A DNA stretch of 46,130 nucleotides from Thermoguttaceae bacterium (GTDB taxonomy: Bacteria > Planctomycetota > Planctomycetia > Pirellulales > Thermoguttaceae). Under the pieces are notes generated by a model. That model saw only the letters and a list, made by a program, of their open reading frames with translations, searched no databases and was not told the origin of the DNA. The position numbers and the translations under genes were made by a program. How positions within the stretch are numbered: the first letter of the stretch is position 1; the number at the start of each line of letters is the position of its first letter. Of this stretch, positions 38,701 to 44,700 are shown piece by piece. The stretch lies in NCBI GenBank assembly GCA_017405595.1, contig JAFRAC010000005.1, positions 1 through 46,130 on the forward strand, given 5' to 3'.

Positions 38701-41700
38701 AATTGTCATTTTAATCCCGACGCTGACTGCTACCAACTCCAGTCAGGCGATACTCTCTTTGTTGGCGGCACCGACATCGAGACGAAGTACACCCTCGCCG
38801 CCGGTTCGGTCGCCATCGACGGAACACGCATAAACGCTTCCGGGAATAAGGTCGATGAACACGGTGATGAAATTCCGGATTCGCATGTCGATGGGACCCC
38901 GGCGAAGGACCTGAACGACAACACCCGCCCGGTTCACGGCATCCAAGACTATGGCGCGTTCGAGTATCTCGGGAACCGGGCGACCGGCCTGACGAAGGTT
39001 TATAACGGCGGTCCCCAGTCTCTGGTGAGTCTCGACTCGACCGTCGATACGACGAAGACGATCGAGTATTCGACCGACGGCGGCCAGTCTTGGTCCGAGA
39101 CCGAACCGACCTACACCAACGTCGGCACGTATCCGATTTCCGTCCGTTTCACCACGGTCGACGGCAAAACCGAAACCGTTGAGGTGACCGGTAAAATCAC
39201 GCCGGCGGAGCCAAGCGGGCTCAGTTTGCCAGACAAGGAGGTATATTATACTGCCACTGACCAGGCGCTGGAGCTCCTGGGAACCGAAGATGGAGACCAG
39301 TATTTTTTTTCCTTGACTGGTGAGTTCAACGGGGAGGAGCTCACCAGTATGCCCGAATTCACGGATGCCGAAACCTACAAGGTTTACGCGAAGGTCGTTC
39401 GGGCGAATTACCAGGATTGGTACGGCAGCGGCACGCTGACGATCAAACCAAAACAGCTGACGATTGTCAATACCCAGGTTGCCAGCAAGACCTACGATGC
39501 CACCAATACCGCGTCGATTACCCCCGGTACCCTCGAGGGGATCTGCGGCAGCGACGAGGTCGGCGTGACCGCGTCCGGCGCGTTCGGCACCGTGAACGTC
39601 AACAGTGACGGCGTGGCGGTTACCTATACCCTGACCGGCGCGAAAGCCTCGAACTATATCGCGCCGGCCGGCGAGACGGTCGCCGCGAGTATCAATCCGA
39701 AACAGCTGACTGTTGCCTTTACGGCCGACAGCCGCGTCTACGACAGTACCCGAACCGCGACGATCAGCGGCACTTCGGTTTCGGGCCTGGTCGACGGCGG
39801 CGATGTCGTTACCGTTACGGCGACCGGCGGCCTGTTCGCCGACAAGAATGTCGGGACGAACAAAGCCGTCACGGTGACATACACCGTTTCGGGGAACGAA
39901 AACGGGAACTACACCCTTTCCGTGGACCCGACTTTGGCGAATATCTCGAAGAAGAATGTCACGGCCTATTTCACGGCGTCGAACAGAGTCTATGACGGCA
40001 GCACCACCGCCACGGTCAGTTTCGACCATTTCGACGAAGCACTCTATTCCGGCGATGTGGTGACGTTTGAAAATCTTTCGGGCGCGTTTGCCGACGCGAA
40101 CGTCGGAACCGGCAAGGCGGTGACCGTGAGCTACGATCTTGCCGGAGCCGATAAGGACAATTACTCGGTTTCCAACGCTCCTGTTACGGCCAATATCACC
40201 AACGCGACGATCGACTGGATCACCTTTACGGGCGACACTCTTACCTACGATGCGACGAACCACTCGATCAGTGTTAGCGGGAAGAAGGACGGCGATGCGG
40301 TTTACTATTCGTCCGATAACGGCACGACCTGGTCGACCGATGTTCCGGCGTTCAAAGATGCCGGCTCCTATACGGTGAAAGCGAAGGTTGTCCGCGCGAA
40401 CTACGACGACTGGACCGGTCAGGCCACGCTCGTGATCAATCCGAAACAGCTGACGATTTCCGGCACCCAGGTTGCCAGCAAGACCTACGACGGCACAAAT
40501 ACCGCGACGATCACCGCCGGTACGCTCGATGGTGTTTGCGGCAGCGACGAGGTCGGCGTGACCGCGTCCGGCGCGTTCGGTACCGTGAACGTCAACAGCG
40601 ACGGCGTGGCGGTCACCTATACCCTGACCGGCGCAAAAGCCTCGAACTATATCGCGCCGGCCGGCGAGACGGTCGCCGCGAGTATCAATCCCGCGCCTCT
40701 GACCCTGACCTTTACCGCCAGCAGTAAAACTTATAACGGCGACACCGATGTCACGATTACCGGCTGCACGGTTGCGGGGCTTGTCAACAACGAGACTCTG
40801 ACTGCAACAGCCACAAGCGCCGCGTTTGCCGACAAGAACGCCGGTAAGCAGAAGATGGTGAACATTAACAGTTACACGACTTCCGGCACCGCCGACGTGA
40901 GCAACTACGCGATTACCGTCGCTGATGTCAAAGCCGATATCGGCAAGAAGGCGCTGACCCTGACCTTTACCGCTCAGAACAAGACCTACGACGGGAACGC
41001 TGTTGCCGCGATCAACAATAATCCCGAGTTCTCCGGTCTTGTTGACGGTGAAACGATTACCGTTTCCGGCGCGGTTGGCACGTTTGTCAATGATGACGGT
41101 GATGCCGACAAGAATGCCGGCAATCAGAAAAAGGTTGTCGTTTCCGGCTACTCGTTCTCGGGCGCCGATATCAACAATTACGATCTGACCGTGTCGGATG
41201 TGAAAGCCGACATCGGCAAGAAGGATCTGACGGTCAAATTCACCGGTGTTTACGGGAAATATTACGACGGCAACACCGATCTGCCCGCAAACCATATCGC
41301 CCCGAACGGGTTTGACGGCCTTGTTTCGGGCGACGAACTGTCGATCACGATAAACGGCGGCACGTTCGACGATCCGAACGTCGGAACCGATAAGCCGGTT
41401 ACCGTCGATTACACGCTTACCGGCGCTGACCGCAATAACTACAACGACCGTCAGGAAGAGGTGAAAACCGACATCTACGCGGTCGATATTCCCGTTGTCT
41501 TCGAGAGTAAGACCGAGACCTACGACGGTCAGGCCCATTCGGTCAGCGTTACCGGCGGAACCGAGGCGGGCGACGAGATCCTTTACTCGGCCGACGGCGT
41601 CAATTATTCTTCAACGCTGCCGTCGTTCACCGAGGCCGGAACCTACCGGGTTTGGGCGAAGGTGACCCGCAACAGCAACTACAACGTCTGGAACAACTAC

Positions 41701-44700
41701 GCCGACCTGACGGTCGAAAGAAGAGCGCTGACGGTGACTTTCAGCGACCCGAGCAAGGTCTACGACGGCTCGGTCGAGGCGACGATCAGCGGTTATACGT
41801 TCGACAATCTCGTGACGGGGGACGAGGTGATTATCACGATCACGTCCGCCGAATTTTACAAGGACGGTTCTCCCGACAAGAATGTCGGAGACCAAAAATT
41901 CGTTGATGTTGAACCCCTTTTCGGCGGCGCTGATGCCGGCAACTACAGAATTACCTACACGCCTCTGTACGGCAACATCACAAAGAAAGATCTGACGCTC
42001 AACTTCGCCGCCAATAACAAGCCTTATGACGGCGGGGTTGCCTCGGATGCCGTCTTCAGCGATTTCACCGGCCTTGTCGACGGCGATGTGGTGAACGTGA
42101 CGAACGTGGTCGGAACGTTTGCCGACCCGAACGTCGGGAACAACATCACCATCAATATGAGTTACACGCTCGGCGGCGCCGACCTGGGGAACTACAACGT
42201 TTCCGAGGCGCCGATCGCCCGCAACATCACCCCGGCGGTCAATACCGATATTGACTTTGACGATGCCCGCCTGACCTACGACGGTGATTCGCACAAGATC
42301 GAGGTGAGCGGAACGAAGACCGGCGATGCGGTCTATTATTCTCTCGACGGAAAGAATTATTCCGACACGGTTCCGGAGTTTACCGATGCCGGTACCCATC
42401 CGGTCTACGCAAAGGTGGTTCGCGCGAACTATCAGGACTGGATCGGAAGCGCGCTTCTGGTGATCAACAAGAAAGCGCTGACGGTCAGTTTTACCGCCGA
42501 CAATAAAGTTTACGACGGTTCGGACGCGGCAACGATCCACAGCCAGACGGTCAGCGGCGTTGTTTCCGGAGATGATGTGACCGTAACGGTCGATTCCGCC
42601 GGGTTCGTCGATGCGAACGATCACGCCGATCCGAATGTCGGCACCGGTAAGACCGTGAAAGTCTACTATGAAGTGACCGGCACGAAGGTCAACAACTATG
42701 ATTTTGTTACGACGGGAACAGCGACCGCCAATATTCTCGCGCGGACGCTGAACGTCTATTTCGCCGCCAACGATACCATATACGACGGCACGTCTGACGC
42801 CGATGTCGCGTTCAGCCACTTCGGCACCAACGATCTTGTTGTCGGCGACGGTTTCAACGTGACGATTGTCAGCGCGACCTACGTCGACGCGAATCACCAG
42901 CCTGTCTCGGATGTCGGGACACACAGCATCGATGTTGTATGCAATGTCACTCCGGTTGGGCAGACCCGTGCCGATAACTATACGATCGTGCAGCATCCTG
43001 TTTCGGCCGCGATCAACAATGCCAATTTCGATTTCACCTTTACCGGCGCCAATGTGATCTTTGACGGGGATAATCACTCGTTCACGATCAGCGGTGTCGA
43101 TACGGCGACCGATACGATTGTCTACTCGGAAGACGGCGTCAACTTCAACCTGACCCAGATGCCGGAATACCGCAACGCCGGTTCTTACCAGGTCTTCGCC
43201 AAGGTGAGCCGCACGGGGCACGGTGATGAAATTCGTTCCGCGACCCTCAATATCGCGCCGCTGCAGCTTACCGTGAGCGGCTCGACGGTTGTCTCGCATA
43301 ACTACAACGGTTCCCGGGTCGCCGTGGTGAATGTCGGCACGGTTGCGACGATTTACGACTCGGGCGTGACGGTGACCGCGACGGGGCTCTTCCCGTCCGC
43401 CGATCCGGGTGTCTATGATAACGATGAAGACGGCTATGTCGCCGTCACCTACGGCGTTCAGAACGACACCTACGGCAACTACCTCGCTCCGGCCGGCGAA
43501 AATCTTCCCGGCGTCATCAACGCGCCGGAAACCCCGTCGATGGTTGTCACCACCGACAGCGATGTGGTTGACCCGTGGGACAACCTGATTTCGCTCCGCG
43601 AGGCTCTTACGGTTTACTACAAGACCAACGGAACGATCAGCTACAATAACGGAAACATCACCTACGGCAAGGGGAACAACACCACTGTCCGGTTCGCTTC
43701 CGGCCTGACCGAAATCAAACCTGAATACTCTTACACACTTACCGGCGAGCATGACGGACTGGTCATCGAAGGGGATGACCGCATCACGTTCAACGGCCAG
43801 ACCTGCCTCGATTCAGAGAATCAGAATTTCACGATCTTCAGCGTGACCGAGTCCGCCTCGATGACGTTCAACGGGCTGACGTTCAAGAATATCTCGACCG
43901 ATCAGGGCGCCGCGGGCGCGACCGCGGCCGGCCTGACCCTGACCGAGGGGGACGTTCTGACACTGAACGGCTGCGAGTTCGACTCGAACACCGGAACCGC
44001 CAACGGCGGTGCCATTTCGGTCTATAACCTTGATGTTGCGGTGAGCGGCGGCACGTTCGACGGCAACCGCGCGGCTTACGGCGGCGCGGTCTATGTCAAC
44101 GGCGGAAGCCTGACCGTTGACGGAACCAGCGTCTTTACGGGCAACAGCGCGACGGCCGGCAACGGCGGCGCGGTTTACGCCGCCAATACAACCGCTGGCA
44201 AGAGCGTGAACGTGACCGGTGCGAGTTTCGCGTCCAACACCACCACGTCGAACGGCGGCGCGGTCTATCTGAACAGCGCCGGCGATTCGGCGATTGTCAA
44301 CTGCACGTTTACCTCGAATGCCGCGACCCAAAGCGCTGCCGACGGGAAGACCGGCAACGGCGGTGCGATCGATTCCGACGGCGGGAACCTCACCATTGAA
44401 GGAGGCTCGTTCCAGAACAATACCGCGGCGGAAAACGGCGGCGCGGTCTATGTGTCGCAGGACCTTCTCACCGTCGAAAATGTCACGTTTACTTCGAACA
44501 GCTCCGTTGAGGACGGCGGCGCGGTCTACGGCGACGACGATGCGGTTCTGCATCTGACCGAAGCGGTCTTCACCCAGAACACCGCCGGTTCCGACGGCGG
44601 CGCGGTTCGCGGCGTCGGCGTGGTCGATGAATCGTCGTTTACCAGCAATACCGCGGCAAACGGCGGCGGAGGCGCGATCTACTCCGAAGGGAGCAAGAAG

